Below the pieces are notes generated by a model, which saw only the letters and a list, made by a program, of their open reading frames with translations, was not told the origin of the DNA and did not search any database. A stretch of 64,000 nt of DNA from assembly GCF_009720145.1 (NCBI RefSeq), contig NZ_CP046252.1, forward strand, positions 2,684,001 through 2,748,000, written 5' to 3'. A program made the position numbers and the translations under genes. Positions 16,724 to 25,003 of the stretch are shown in pieces. Each line of letters opens with the position of its first letter. Positions within the stretch are counted from its first letter, which is position 1. The stretch comes from Sphingobium sp. CAP-1. GTDB lineage: Bacteria > Pseudomonadota > Alphaproteobacteria > Sphingomonadales > Sphingomonadaceae.

Positions 16724-19078
16724 ATGAAGGCCCGTCACAGCATCCGCATATTGGCCCTGGCTTCCGCCGCCTGGAGCGGTGCGTTCGCTTTGCCCGCGAT
16801 CGCGCAGACCGCCGCGACCCCGGTTGCCGAGGAAGAAGGCGCGATCGTCGTCACCGCCCGCCGGCGCGAAGAAACGCTGGTCAGCGTACCGATCGCGGTC
16901 AGCGCCTTTTCCGGCGAGGCGCTGGAACGGGGCGGCGCGATCGACATCAGCGATCTGGCCAATGTGACCCCCAACACCACGCTGGAAGCGTCGCGCGGCA
17001 CCAATTCGACGCTGACCGCCTTCATCCGCGGCGTGGGTCAGCAAGACCCGGTGTCGGGTTTCGAACAGGGCGTCGGCATCTATCTGGACGATGTCTATCT
17101 CAACCGGCCGCAGGGCGCGCTGCTCGACATTTATGATGTGGAGCGGATCGAGGTGCTGCGCGGGCCGCAGGGGACGCTCTATGGCCGCAACACGATCGGC
17201 GGCGCGGTCAAATATGTGACCAAGATGCTGCCGCAGGATTTCGCGCTCAAGATCAAGGGCACCTATGGCAGCTATGATCAGGCCGACGGCATCGTCAGCG
17301 TGTCGGCGCCGATCAGCGACCTGATCCGGGTCGGCGGTGCTGTCGCGCGGCTGTCGCGCGGCGGGTTCGGCAAGAACCTCACCACTGGCGAGGATAATTA
17401 CAACAAGGATATCTGGGCTGGTCGCGCCACGTTCGAGATGGGCGGCTATGGCGAACCGGTGCTGGTTCGCATCACCGGCGACTATAGCAAGGACAATAGC
17501 AACGCGCGCGGCGGGCATCGGCTGATCCCCGGCCAGTTGTCGGGCGCGCCGGTGCTGGGCGATGTGTTCGACACGCGCGGCGGCCTGACCGACCCGAAGC
17601 AATATGTGAAGTCCTACGGCCTGTCGATGAATGTCACGGCGGAACTGACCGACGCGCTGACGCTGCGGTCGATCAGCGCCTGGCGCAAGGATGACAGCGC
17701 GTCGCCGATCGATTTCGACGCGCTGCCCGCGGTCGATGTCGATGTGCCGGCCTATTATTTCAACGAACAGTTGAGCCAGGAATTCCAGTTGCTCTACGAA
17801 CAGGGGCCGTTCCATGGCCTGCTGGGCCTCTATTATCTGGATGCGCGGGCGGACACGGCGTTCGACGTAAGGCTGTTCACCACGGTTGCGGGGCTGACCG
17901 CCTTCACCCAGGCGGATGTCGATACCGAAACCTATGCGATCTTCGGCGACTTCACCTTCGACATCAGCGACCAGTTGAGCCTGTCGGCGGGTGGCCGCTA
18001 TACCTGGGACGAGCGGCGGGCGGATATCCTGCGGCAAAATTATCTGGGCGGCGGATCGCCGGTGTTCGACGGCGCGGGCATCCCGTTCGGCGCGCCGAGC
18101 ACCAATTTCCGGGGGTCGGCCAAATATAAGAAATTCACGCCGCGCTTCTCGGTCAGCTACAAGCCGACGCCAGACCATAATGTCTATGCCAGCTATTCCA
18201 AGGGCTTCAAGGGTGGCGGCTTCGACCCGCGCGGGGTCGGCACCAATGCGCCGGACCTGAATGGCGACGGCATAAGGCAGGATAGCGAGATTGCCGATTT
18301 CCTGAGCTTCGCGCCCGAAGAGGTCGACAGCTATGAGGTCGGCTACAAGGGCAATTTCATGAACGGCGCGCTCTATGTGGCGGTCGCCGGCTTCTATGCC
18401 GATTATAAGGATGTGCAGATTCCGGGGTCGGTCGCCTGCACCGTCAGCGTCGGCGGCGTGCCGACGCCCTCTTTCTGCGGTGTGGTGTCCAATGCCGGCA
18501 AGGCGCGGTTCAAGGGGCTGGAGTTTGAGAGCAACGCCCGCCTTGGCCGCGATCTCATCAACAGCGGCGACCGGCTGAACCTGGCCACTGCGATCGGTTA
18601 TATCGACGCGGAATATAAGGAATATATCACCAATATCGGTGGTGTGCCGACCGATGTGGCGGCGCATCGCCGGGTGCAGAACACGCCCAAATGGACCGCG
18701 AGCGGGACGTTGAGCTATTCGACCCCGCTGGGCGATGGCAGCCTCTATCTGGGCAGCACCGCATCCTGGCGCAGCAAGACCTATCAGTTCGAAATCCCCA
18801 ACCCCTATATCGACCAGAAGGGCTATGCGCTGTGGGATGCCAGCATCGTCTATACCGCGCCTGACGATCGGTGGAGCCTGGGGCTGCACGGCAAGAATCT
18901 GCTCGACAAGGAATATAAGACATCGGGCTATACCTTCGTCGCGGCCAATGCGACGACCGGAGCGATCATCAACAATGCGGCCGGATACCCGACGCCGTCG
19001 CTGGGCAAGGAAGGCACGCTGACCGCCTTCTACGGCAATCCGCGGCAGGTGTTCCTGACGGGGACGGTGAAGTTCTGA
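16724..19078 (+). CDS. TonB-dependent outer-membrane receptor
   Basis: The protein is 784 residues. It has a signal peptide ending ALPAIAQ at about residue 28, a TonB box region (GAIVVTARRREE), a plug domain with VERIEVLRGPQGTLYGRNTIGG, and a 22-strand barrel ending in an aromatic residue (VFLTGTVKF). GGAG sits about eight to ten bases before ATG 16724. Such receptors import large or scarce ligands across the outer membrane using TonB energy. The plug type (no siderophore-specific domain) and the downstream MFS gene suggest an organic substrate rather than iron, but the ligand is not predictable. Transcription is probably controlled by the divergent TetR protein. Confidence 0.93.
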   Translation: MKARHSIRILALASAAWSGAFALPAIAQTAATPVAEEEGAIVVTARRREETLVSVPIAVSAFSGEALERGGAIDISDLANVTPNTTLEASRGTNSTLTAFIRGVGQQDPVSGFEQGVGIYLDDVYLNRPQGALLDIYDVERIEVLRGPQGTLYGRNTIGGAVKYVTKMLPQDFALKIKGTYGSYDQADGIVSVSAPISDLIRVGGAVARLSRGGFGKNLTTGEDNYNKDIWAGRATFEMGGYGEPVLVRITGDYSKDNSNARGGHRLIPGQLSGAPVLGDVFDTRGGLTDPKQYVKSYGLSMNVTAELTDALTLRSISAWRKDDSASPIDFDALPAVDVDVPAYYFNEQLSQEFQLLYEQGPFHGLLGLYYLDARADTAFDVRLFTTVAGLTAFTQADVDTETYAIFGDFTFDISDQLSLSAGGRYTWDERRADILRQNYLGGGSPVFDGAGIPFGAPSTNFRGSAKYKKFTPRFSVSYKPTPDHNVYASYSKGFKGGGFDPRGVGTNAPDLNGDGIRQDSEIADFLSFAPEEVDSYEVGYKGNFMNGALYVAVAGFYADYKDVQIPGSVACTVSVGGVPTPSFCGVVSNAGKARFKGLEFESNARLGRDLINSGDRLNLATAIGYIDAEYKEYITNIGGVPTDVAAHRRVQNTPKWTASGTLSYSTPLGDGSLYLGSTASWRSKTYQFEIPNPYIDQKGYALWDASIVYTAPDDRWSLGLHGKNLLDKEYKTSGYTFVAANATTGAIINNAAGYPTPSLGKEGTLTAFYGNPRQVFLTGTVKF

Positions 19079-19092
19079 TCCTGACCTGCCTT

Positions 19093-19156
19093 CCGTTCGG
19101 TTCGAGCCTGTCGAGAACCCAAGCGCAACGGTTCTCGACAAGCTCGAACTGAACGG
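19093..19156. repeat. Palindromic intergenic repeat, GTTCTCGACAAGCTCGA type
   Basis: Two 27-base arms (19093-19119 and 19130-19156) are complementary apart from two mispaired positions and are separated by about ten bases. A near-identical element lies at 35433-35494 and a relative at 22197-22281. It lies between the receptor and MFS genes and could act as a transcript hairpin that lowers downstream expression. Confidence 0.8.
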
Positions 19157-19158
19157 AG

Positions 19159-20424
19159 ATGAGTGCAAGCCGAATGACCGACCGAACCACCTCCCCCGCT
19201 TACCGTGGCGTCGTGCTGGCGATGCTGCTCTTGGTCTACACCTTCAATTTCCTCGACCGGCAGATACTGGGCATCCTGGCCGGGCCGATCAAGGCGGAAC
19301 TGGGGCTGACCGATAGCCAGCTCGGCGCGCTGGGCGGCATCGCCTTTGCGCTGCTCTATTCAACGCTGGCGATCCCGCTGGCGCTGCTGGCCGACCGGAC
19401 CAGCCGCACCTGGGTCATCACCGTCAGCCTCGCCATCTGGAGCGGCTTCACCGCCCTGTGCGGGATGGCGGGCAATTTCACCCAGATGTTCCTCTTCCGC
19501 ATCGGCGTGGGCGTGGGCGAGGCGGGCGGGGTCGCGCCCTCCTATGCGGTGATTTCCGACTATTTCCCGGCGCATCAGCGGGCGCGGGCGCTGTCCATCT
19601 ATTCGCTCGGCATCCCGCTGGGGTCGGCGGGCGGCGTGTTGCTGGGCGGCTATATCGCGCAGACGGTGGAATGGCGGACGGCTTTCATCACGGTGGGGGT
19701 TATGGGCATCCTGATCGCGCCGCTGTTCCGGCTGGTGGTGCGTGAGCCGGCGCGGCCCAGGCAGACGGGGGACGCCGTGCCGGTCAGCGCGGTGTTCGGC
19801 ATCCTGGCGGCCAAGCGCAGCTTCTGGATGCTGGCGCTGGGCGCGGCGTGCAGTTCGATGTGCGGTTACGGCGTCGCCTTCTGGCTGCCCAGCCTGCTGA
19901 TGCGCAGCTTTGGCCTGGACCTGATCGGCGCGGGCCAGTTTCTGGGCGGGCTGCTGCTGATCGGCGGGGTGGCGGGCGTGCTGCTGGGCGGATTTCTGGG
20001 CGATGCGATGGGCGGCCGGGACAAGGCGTTCTACGCCTGGGTGCCGGCGGTCAGCTATGTCGTGGGGATGCCGCTGTTCGTGGTGGGGGTGCTGTCGAGC
20101 AGCGTGACCTTCGCCTTCGCCCTGTTCCTGATCCCGCAGGCGCTTGTCTATGTCTGGCTCGGCCCGGTGCTGACCGCCGTGCAGCATCTGGTGCCGCCGC
20201 AGATGCGGGCGAGCGCGTCGGCCACCTTCCTCCTCATCAACAATCTGGTCGGGCTGGGGCTGGGAAGCTGGGCGGTGGGCAGCCTGTCGGACGCACTGAC
20301 GCCCGCTTATGGGACGGAGGCGCTGCGTTATGCGATCGTCGCCGCATTGGGCTTCTACCTGCTCGCCGGACTGTTCATGGCGCTGGCGGGCAAGGCATTG
20401 CGCAAGGATTGGGTCGCGGCGTGA
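19159..20424 (+). CDS. MFS transporter, Spinster-like
   Basis: The protein is 421 residues with 12 predicted membrane helices. The first helix carries NFLDRQILGILAGPIK, the sphingomonad Spinster-type motif. The loop 2-3 signature is LADRTSRTWVI, and FRIGVGVGEAGGVAPSYAVISDYFP is motif C-like. Two starts are possible: ATG 19159 with CGGAG touching it, and ATG 19174 (MTDRTTSP). The second matches family lengths better and cannot be excluded. It follows the TonB receptor, separated by a palindromic repeat. It is probably the inner-membrane carrier for the same compound, which is an inference. Confidence 0.9.
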   Translation: MSASRMTDRTTSPAYRGVVLAMLLLVYTFNFLDRQILGILAGPIKAELGLTDSQLGALGGIAFALLYSTLAIPLALLADRTSRTWVITVSLAIWSGFTALCGMAGNFTQMFLFRIGVGVGEAGGVAPSYAVISDYFPAHQRARALSIYSLGIPLGSAGGVLLGGYIAQTVEWRTAFITVGVMGILIAPLFRLVVREPARPRQTGDAVPVSAVFGILAAKRSFWMLALGAACSSMCGYGVAFWLPSLLMRSFGLDLIGAGQFLGGLLLIGGVAGVLLGGFLGDAMGGRDKAFYAWVPAVSYVVGMPLFVVGVLSSSVTFAFALFLIPQALVYVWLGPVLTAVQHLVPPQMRASASATFLLINNLVGLGLGSWAVGSLSDALTPAYGTEALRYAIVAALGFYLLAGLFMALAGKALRKDWVAA

Positions 20425-20567
20425 GACAGCGAGCGGAACAGATGATCGGAATTTTGCAATTCGTGAATAGGCGGACGTGATGCTGCTTATTCGTGATTTT
20501 CATACATCAATTTGGGTGGTGGCTGGCATCTGCCGGTAGCAGGCTCGCCGCGCTCGCACCCACCCCG

Positions 20568-20594
20568 GCCCCTCCCTGGAAGGGAGGGGCTTTT
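20568..20594 (+). terminator. Rho-independent terminator after the MFS gene
   Basis: GCCCCTCCCT (20568-20577) and AGGGAGGGGC (20581-20590) form a perfect ten-base stem with a three-base loop, followed by TTTT. It points rightward from the MFS gene and ends just before the opposing prfC stop at 20597. It belongs to the same repeat family as the element at 34926-35047. Confidence 0.8.
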
Positions 20595-20596
20595 GC

Positions 20597-22174
20597 TCAC
20601 CGTTCCCTGGTCGCGCTGAACGTCACCTTGGGGTGGCGTTCCTGCTGATAGCCGATGTCCCAGGCGCTGCGGGCCATGAATACGAGATTGCCGTCGCGGT
20701 CGCGAGCCATGTTGGCGCCGTTGTAGGAGACGAGATCCTTGATCGCGCCATCGTCGCCGCTGATCCAGCGGGCGGTGTCGAAGGGCGAGGGTTCGAGGCC
20801 CGCCGCGACCTTATATTCGGCCTCAAGGCGCGAGATCAGCACTTCCAACTGAAGCTGGCCGACGACGCCGACGATCCAGTTGCTGCCGATTTCGGGGTAG
20901 AAAACCTGGATCACGCCTTCTTCGGACAGGTCGTCCAGCGCCTTGCGGAGCTGCTTGGTCTTGGTCGGGTCTTTGAGCTGGACGCGGCGCAATATTTCGG
21001 GCGCGAAATTGGGCAGGCCGGTGAAGCGCAGGCCGGGTTTCTCGCTGAGCGTATCGCCCACGCGCAGCGCGCCATGATTGGGGATGCCGATGATGTCGCC
21101 GGGGAAGGCTTCGTCCGCCAGTTCACGATCCTGCGCGAAGAAGAGGATCGGCGAATGGACCGCAAGCGGCTTGCCGCTGCCTGATGGCGTCAGCTTCATG
21201 CCGCGGCGGAACTTGCCCGACACCAGCCGCATGAAGGCGATGCGGTCGCGGTGCATCGGGTCCATATTGGCCTGCACCTTGAAGATGAAGCCGGTGACTT
21301 CATTCTGTTCCGGTTCGACCGCCGCCGGTTCGGCCGGCTGGGCGCGCGGCGGCGGGGCGTGGGCGGACAGGGCGTCGATCAGTTCGGTGACGCCGAACAG
21401 TTTGAGCGCCGAGCCGAAATAGACCGGGGTGAGGTCGCCATGGCGATAGCGGGCAAGGTCGAAATGGGCATAGCCGCCCTGAGCCAGTTCGGCGTCCTCG
21501 CGCAGCTTTTCCAGCGCATGGGGCGAGAGATGATCGGCCAGTTTCGGATCGTCGAGGCCGGTGAACTGGTGCCGGGTGCCGTCAAATTCCTTGGACGGGC
21601 CGGTCGGTTGCATCAGCCGGTTGGTGGCGAAGTCGTAAATGCCCTCAAACTCGCCGCCCATGCCGGCGGGCCAGCTCATCGGGCAGACATCGAGCTGCAA
21701 CTGGTCGGCGACTTCGTCCAGCAGGCCGAATGTCTCGCGCCCCTCGCGATCGACCTTGTTGACGAAGGTGATGATGGGGACGTTGCGCAGGCGGCAGACC
21801 TCGAACAGCTTGCGGGTCTGCGGCTCGATCCCCTTGGCCGCGTCGATCACCATGACGGCGGAGTCCACGGCGGTCAGCGTGCGATAGGTGTCCTCGCTGA
21901 AATCCTCATGCCCCGGCGTGTCGAGCAGGTTGAAGGTGATCGTCTCGCCGTCGCGCGTCCGCTCGAAGGTCATGACCGAACTGGTGACGGAAATGCCGCG
22001 CTGCTGCTCGATCTTCATCCAGTCGGAGCGGGCGCGGCGGTTGGCGCCGCGCGCCTTCACTTCGCCGGCGAGGTGGATCGCGCCGCCTTCCAGCAACAGT
22101 TTTTCGGTCAGCGTGGTCTTGCCGGCGTCCGGGTGGGAAATGATCGCGAAGGTGCGGCGGGATGGGATGGTCAT
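20597..22174 (-). CDS. prfC: Peptide chain release factor 3
   Basis: The GTPase is 525 residues. G1 is SHPDAGKTTLTEKLL, the switch I region contains RGISVTSSVM, G3 is DTPGHEDFSEDT and G4 is NKVDREG. Domains II and III follow, as in EF-G-like RF3. RF3 recycles RF1 or RF2 from the ribosome after peptide release. The length matches RF3 (about 527) and lacks EF-G domain IV. Its stop lies three bases after the terminator of the convergent MFS gene. Confidence 0.95.
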   Translation of the reverse strand: MTIPSRRTFAIISHPDAGKTTLTEKLLLEGGAIHLAGEVKARGANRRARSDWMKIEQQRGISVTSSVMTFERTRDGETITFNLLDTPGHEDFSEDTYRTLTAVDSAVMVIDAAKGIEPQTRKLFEVCRLRNVPIITFVNKVDREGRETFGLLDEVADQLQLDVCPMSWPAGMGGEFEGIYDFATNRLMQPTGPSKEFDGTRHQFTGLDDPKLADHLSPHALEKLREDAELAQGGYAHFDLARYRHGDLTPVYFGSALKLFGVTELIDALSAHAPPPRAQPAEPAAVEPEQNEVTGFIFKVQANMDPMHRDRIAFMRLVSGKFRRGMKLTPSGSGKPLAVHSPILFFAQDRELADEAFPGDIIGIPNHGALRVGDTLSEKPGLRFTGLPNFAPEILRRVQLKDPTKTKQLRKALDDLSEEGVIQVFYPEIGSNWIVGVVGQLQLEVLISRLEAEYKVAAGLEPSPFDTARWISGDDGAIKDLVSYNGANMARDRDGNLVFMARSAWDIGYQQERHPKVTFSATRER

Positions 22175-22196
22175 GGTCAGCGGCTCTTGAAAACAG

Positions 22197-22281
22197 CCGT
22201 TCGCCCTGCGCGAAGTCGAAGGGCTGCACTTTTCTTGAGAAAGAGAAGAACAGGGCTTCGACAGGCTCAGCCCGAACGGAA
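22197..22281. repeat. Imperfect palindromic intergenic repeat
   Basis: The left part CGTTCGCCCTGCGCGAAGTC and the right part GGCTTCGACAGGCTCAGCCC, ending GAACGG, form an imperfect long hairpin between the aldose-epimerase gene and prfC, about 60 bases apart. The halves are common sphingomonad intergenic repeats related to those at 19093 and 35433. Confidence 0.65.
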
Positions 22282-22298
22282 TCCTTTAAGCGCGCCCG

Positions 22299-23192
22299 TT
22301 ACACGTCCACGAGGCCAACGTCCATGCGGAAGCTGCGCGAGTCGCCCGGCAGCAGCGTCATGATGCCCGGCTTGTCCCAGATGTCGCCGGTAAAGCCGAC
22401 CGGATCGGCCATGCCGGCCCAGGGTTCGACGCAGAGATAATGGGCGCCCGGCTTCTGCCACAGGCCAAGCCAGGGTGTGTCGGGGAAGTCGATTTTCAGG
22501 CGCGGCTGACCCGGAACGCCCCAGAGCAGCGAGCGGCTGGCGAGATCGTCCCAGATCAGCGCGTCGCCCGCGAACATCGCATGGCTGGGGGCGAGCGTGT
22601 CGCCTTCTACTGGCGAAGGAAAGGTTTCGCGGGCGATCAGGCCGGGTTCGGCCCCGACCTTGCGGATCGGGGCGGGTTCGGCTTGCGCGAAAATGACGCG
22701 ATGATCCTCCACCGCACCGCCATAGGGCAAAGGCCAGGCGAAGGCGGGGTGATAGCCGAAGGCGAAGGGCATGGCCGCCTCGCCCCGATTGGTGACCGTG
22801 GCGGCCATGCGCAGCGTTGCGCCGTCGATCGCAAAGTCCATGTCGAGGCGGAAGTCGAACGGATAGGCAGCGCGCGTTTCCTCATCCGCCTCCAGCCGCA
22901 GCAGCAGGCGGGCGTCGTCCTGCTCGACCAGCGCGAAGGGCTTGCGCCGGGCGAAGCCATGTTGCGGCATCGGATAGTCGCGCCCGTCCAGCCGATAGGC
23001 GTCGCCGCGCGACCGGCCGACAAAGGGAAAGAGCAACGGCGCGTGGCCGGTCCACCAGCGCGGATCGGCGTCTGTCATCAGCGCGCGGCCCTGCGCGTCG
23101 GCCAGCGACCAGAGTTCCGCGCCGAGCGGGTCGATGCTGGCGGACAGAGCGGGAGAGGCGATGGAAAAGCGGTGGATGTCTGGCGGTGACAA
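22299..23192 (-). CDS. Aldose 1-epimerase-family protein
   Basis: The protein is 297 residues with the galactose mutarotase-like beta-sandwich. FGYHPAFAWPL (catalytic-type His) and the N-terminal DPLGAELWSL are family hallmarks, together with CVEPWAGMADP, where Glu is the likely base. It matches the LacX/YeaD-like subgroup acting on sugars or phosphorylated sugars. I place the start at TTG 23192, because AGGAGG stands exactly six bases upstream. The in-frame ATG at 23219 has no such site. It is a single gene flanked by a repeat and a divergent exported protein. Confidence 0.85.
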   Translation of the reverse strand: MSPPDIHRFSIASPALSASIDPLGAELWSLADAQGRALMTDADPRWWTGHAPLLFPFVGRSRGDAYRLDGRDYPMPQHGFARRKPFALVEQDDARLLLRLEADEETRAAYPFDFRLDMDFAIDGATLRMAATVTNRGEAAMPFAFGYHPAFAWPLPYGGAVEDHRVIFAQAEPAPIRKVGAEPGLIARETFPSPVEGDTLAPSHAMFAGDALIWDDLASRSLLWGVPGQPRLKIDFPDTPWLGLWQKPGAHYLCVEPWAGMADPVGFTGDIWDKPGIMTLLPGDSRSFRMDVGLVDV

Positions 23193-23315
23193 GATGGACC
23201 TCCTGCTGGGACGCTCCATCGCATAGCGCGGCGACAGGCGCCTGTCTTGCGCGCCGATCGTTTCGGCCGGGAACCCAGGCACCCGGTTGCTGGTTGGGGC
23301 GGATGGAGGATCTGT

Positions 23316-23825
23316 ATGAAAATATTTGCCATCGCCATCATCCTGGCCGGCCTGTCGCCCTGCGTGGCGCTGGCCCAGGAACAGGACAAGACGCAGGCGC
23401 CCCCGGCCGAACGCAAGGATGATACGCTGGACAAGGCGGGCAAGATCGCGACCCAGCCCGCGCGCGACGTGGGGCTGGACAAGGATGAGATTCCGCCGGT
23501 GCTGCTGAAGGCGGTGGAAAATCCTTATGCGTCGCCGCCGTCGCGGACCTGCAAGGGGCTGAAGGCGTCACTGGGCGAGTTGAACGCGGTGTTGGGCGAG
23601 GACTTCACCGTCGGCGCCAAAGCCAACGAGAATCGGACCGGCAAGATCGCCGAGGCGGTGGGCAAGACCGTCGTCAATTCGCTGATCCCCTTTCGCGGGC
23701 TGGTGCGCGAGATTAGCGGCGCGGCCCCGGCCGAGCGGCGCTTGCAGGCGGCGGTGACGGCCGGCATCGCGCGGCGCGGCTATCTGCGCGGGATAGCGGG
23801 CGCGAAGGGGTGCAAGGTGGGCTGA
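23316..23825 (+). CDS. Exported protein of unknown function
   Basis: The protein is 169 residues. A signal peptide (MKIFAIAIILAGLSPCVALA) is followed by a Lys/Asp/Pro-rich stretch and a mainly helical C-terminal half containing TCKGLKASLGELNAVLGEDF and a terminal CKVG. The two cysteines could form a disulphide. GGAGG lies seven bases before ATG 23316. I do not recognise a domain. It is probably periplasmic. It stands alone between the aldose-epimerase gene (divergent) and sufE. Confidence 0.75.
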   Translation: MKIFAIAIILAGLSPCVALAQEQDKTQAPPAERKDDTLDKAGKIATQPARDVGLDKDEIPPVLLKAVENPYASPPSRTCKGLKASLGELNAVLGEDFTVGAKANENRTGKIAEAVGKTVVNSLIPFRGLVREISGAAPAERRLQAAVTAGIARRGYLRGIAGAKGCKVG

Positions 23826-23894
23826 CGCCTCAGGCCGGGGATGCCGTGGTGCAAAGCGGGTTTCGCTTTCGCCATTTGCGCCTATAGGACGGGC

Positions 23895-24311
23895 ATGACC
23901 GACCTGCCCAACCTCGCCGATCTTCAGGACGAATATGCATTTCTCGACGCGGACGATCGCTATCGGCTGCTGATTGATCTGGGCCGCGGGCTGGAGGCGA
24001 TGCCCGACGCGCTCAAGACCGACGCGACGCTGGTGCGGGGCTGTTCGGCGGCGGTGTGGGTCTATCCCACGGTGCTGGAGGATGGCCGGCTGCATTTCCT
24101 GGCCGACAGCAATGCCGCGATCACCAAGGGGATCATCGCTTTGGTGCTGCTGACGGTGCAGGATCGCAGCCCGGCGGAAATCGGCGCGACCGATATCGAG
24201 GGCACGCTCGCGCCGTTCGACCTGAAGAACCAGCTCAGTTCCAACCGGACGCAGGGCATTCCCAACATGATCGCGCTGATCCGCGACACGGCGGGCCGTT
24301 ATACGGGGTGA
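23895..24311 (+). CDS. sufE: SufE-family sulphur acceptor
   Basis: The protein is 138 residues. The sulphur-accepting Cys50 is in VRGCSAAVWV, and the conserved IPNMIALIRD segment lies near the end. SufE takes persulphide sulphur from SufS and passes it to the SufBCD scaffold. It is encoded about 5 kb away from the SUF operon at 29.3-35.4 kb rather than within it. The start ATG 23895 gives the normal length. An upstream in-frame start (23841) would add a non-homologous leader. Confidence 0.93.
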   Translation: MTDLPNLADLQDEYAFLDADDRYRLLIDLGRGLEAMPDALKTDATLVRGCSAAVWVYPTVLEDGRLHFLADSNAAITKGIIALVLLTVQDRSPAEIGATDIEGTLAPFDLKNQLSSNRTQGIPNMIALIRDTAGRYTG

Positions 24312-24352
24312 GTTTGGCGGCGGCGGGAAACGGGTAAGAGCGGACTGTGCCG

Positions 24353-24374
24353 CCCCTCCCGCTTACAGGAGGGG
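24353..24374 (+). terminator. Hairpin downstream of sufE
   Basis: CCCCTCC (24353-24359) pairs with GGAGGGG (24368-24374) over an eight-base loop. No T-run follows, so the termination role is uncertain. It is the only clear structure in the gap between sufE and the lipoprotein gene. Confidence 0.4.
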
Positions 24375-24487
24375 AATAGGACAGCGCTTCACCCGTCCCG
24401 GTTTGTCCATGCGCCGCTATCCCCGCCGTGCAACTTTCCCTGCCGCCGGAACATTATCCTTCCGTAACTGGATGAAGGAGATGGACG

Positions 24488-24979
24488 ATGCGCGCCATCC
24501 TGATGCTCGCGGTCGCGGCCACGCTGGCTGGCTGCGCCGAAAAACCCAAGGGGCCGACTCAGCGCGAACAGATCGGCCAGGTGTGGAAATATGAAGGCGA
24601 CGCAGGTGACATGCGCAAGGTCGCCTATATCGGCAGCGTCAACAGCGTGCAGACGATGACCGCGCCCGATACATTTTCGGTGCTGCTGGTGCAGCCGCTC
24701 AGGCAGGGTGGGGCGGATGTGACGGTGAAGCTGGTCGGCGCGCCCTTTACCTGCGACCTGTCCGATTGCCGTGTCACCGCCACCACCGATGACGGCAAGC
24801 ATCATGCATGGCAGGGGCGGATGGCGACCAATGACGACGGCATCGCCATTGCCCCGTCGCAGGGCGCCTATGCCGTCATCAGGGGCGCGAAAAGCGTGAC
24901 GGTCGATCTGGTGGTGGACGGCAAGGCCAAAACCGCGCCGTTCCTGTTCAATGTCGCGGGGCTGGACCTGAAGGGGTGA
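24488..24979 (+). CDS. Lipoprotein of unknown function
   Basis: The protein is 163 residues. The N-terminus MRAILMLAVAATLAGCAEK has a lipobox (LAGC), so Cys16 should be lipidated after signal peptidase II cleavage. The mature part is beta-rich, with a cysteine pair in FTCDLSDCRVT. AAGGAG precedes ATG 24488 by about seven bases. No family is recognised. It is followed 24 bp later by the opposing ggt stop. Confidence 0.78.
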   Translation: MRAILMLAVAATLAGCAEKPKGPTQREQIGQVWKYEGDAGDMRKVAYIGSVNSVQTMTAPDTFSVLLVQPLRQGGADVTVKLVGAPFTCDLSDCRVTATTDDGKHHAWQGRMATNDDGIAIAPSQGAYAVIRGAKSVTVDLVVDGKAKTAPFLFNVAGLDLKG

Positions 24980-25003
24980 GTCCCGCCCTCATCCGATGTC
25001 GTC

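Noticed and set aside
16625..19168. 847-codon open frame antisense to the TonB receptor gene
   Set aside because: Its composition is the mirror of a GC-rich coding strand. No domain is recognisable, and the sense strand encodes a complete receptor with signal peptide.
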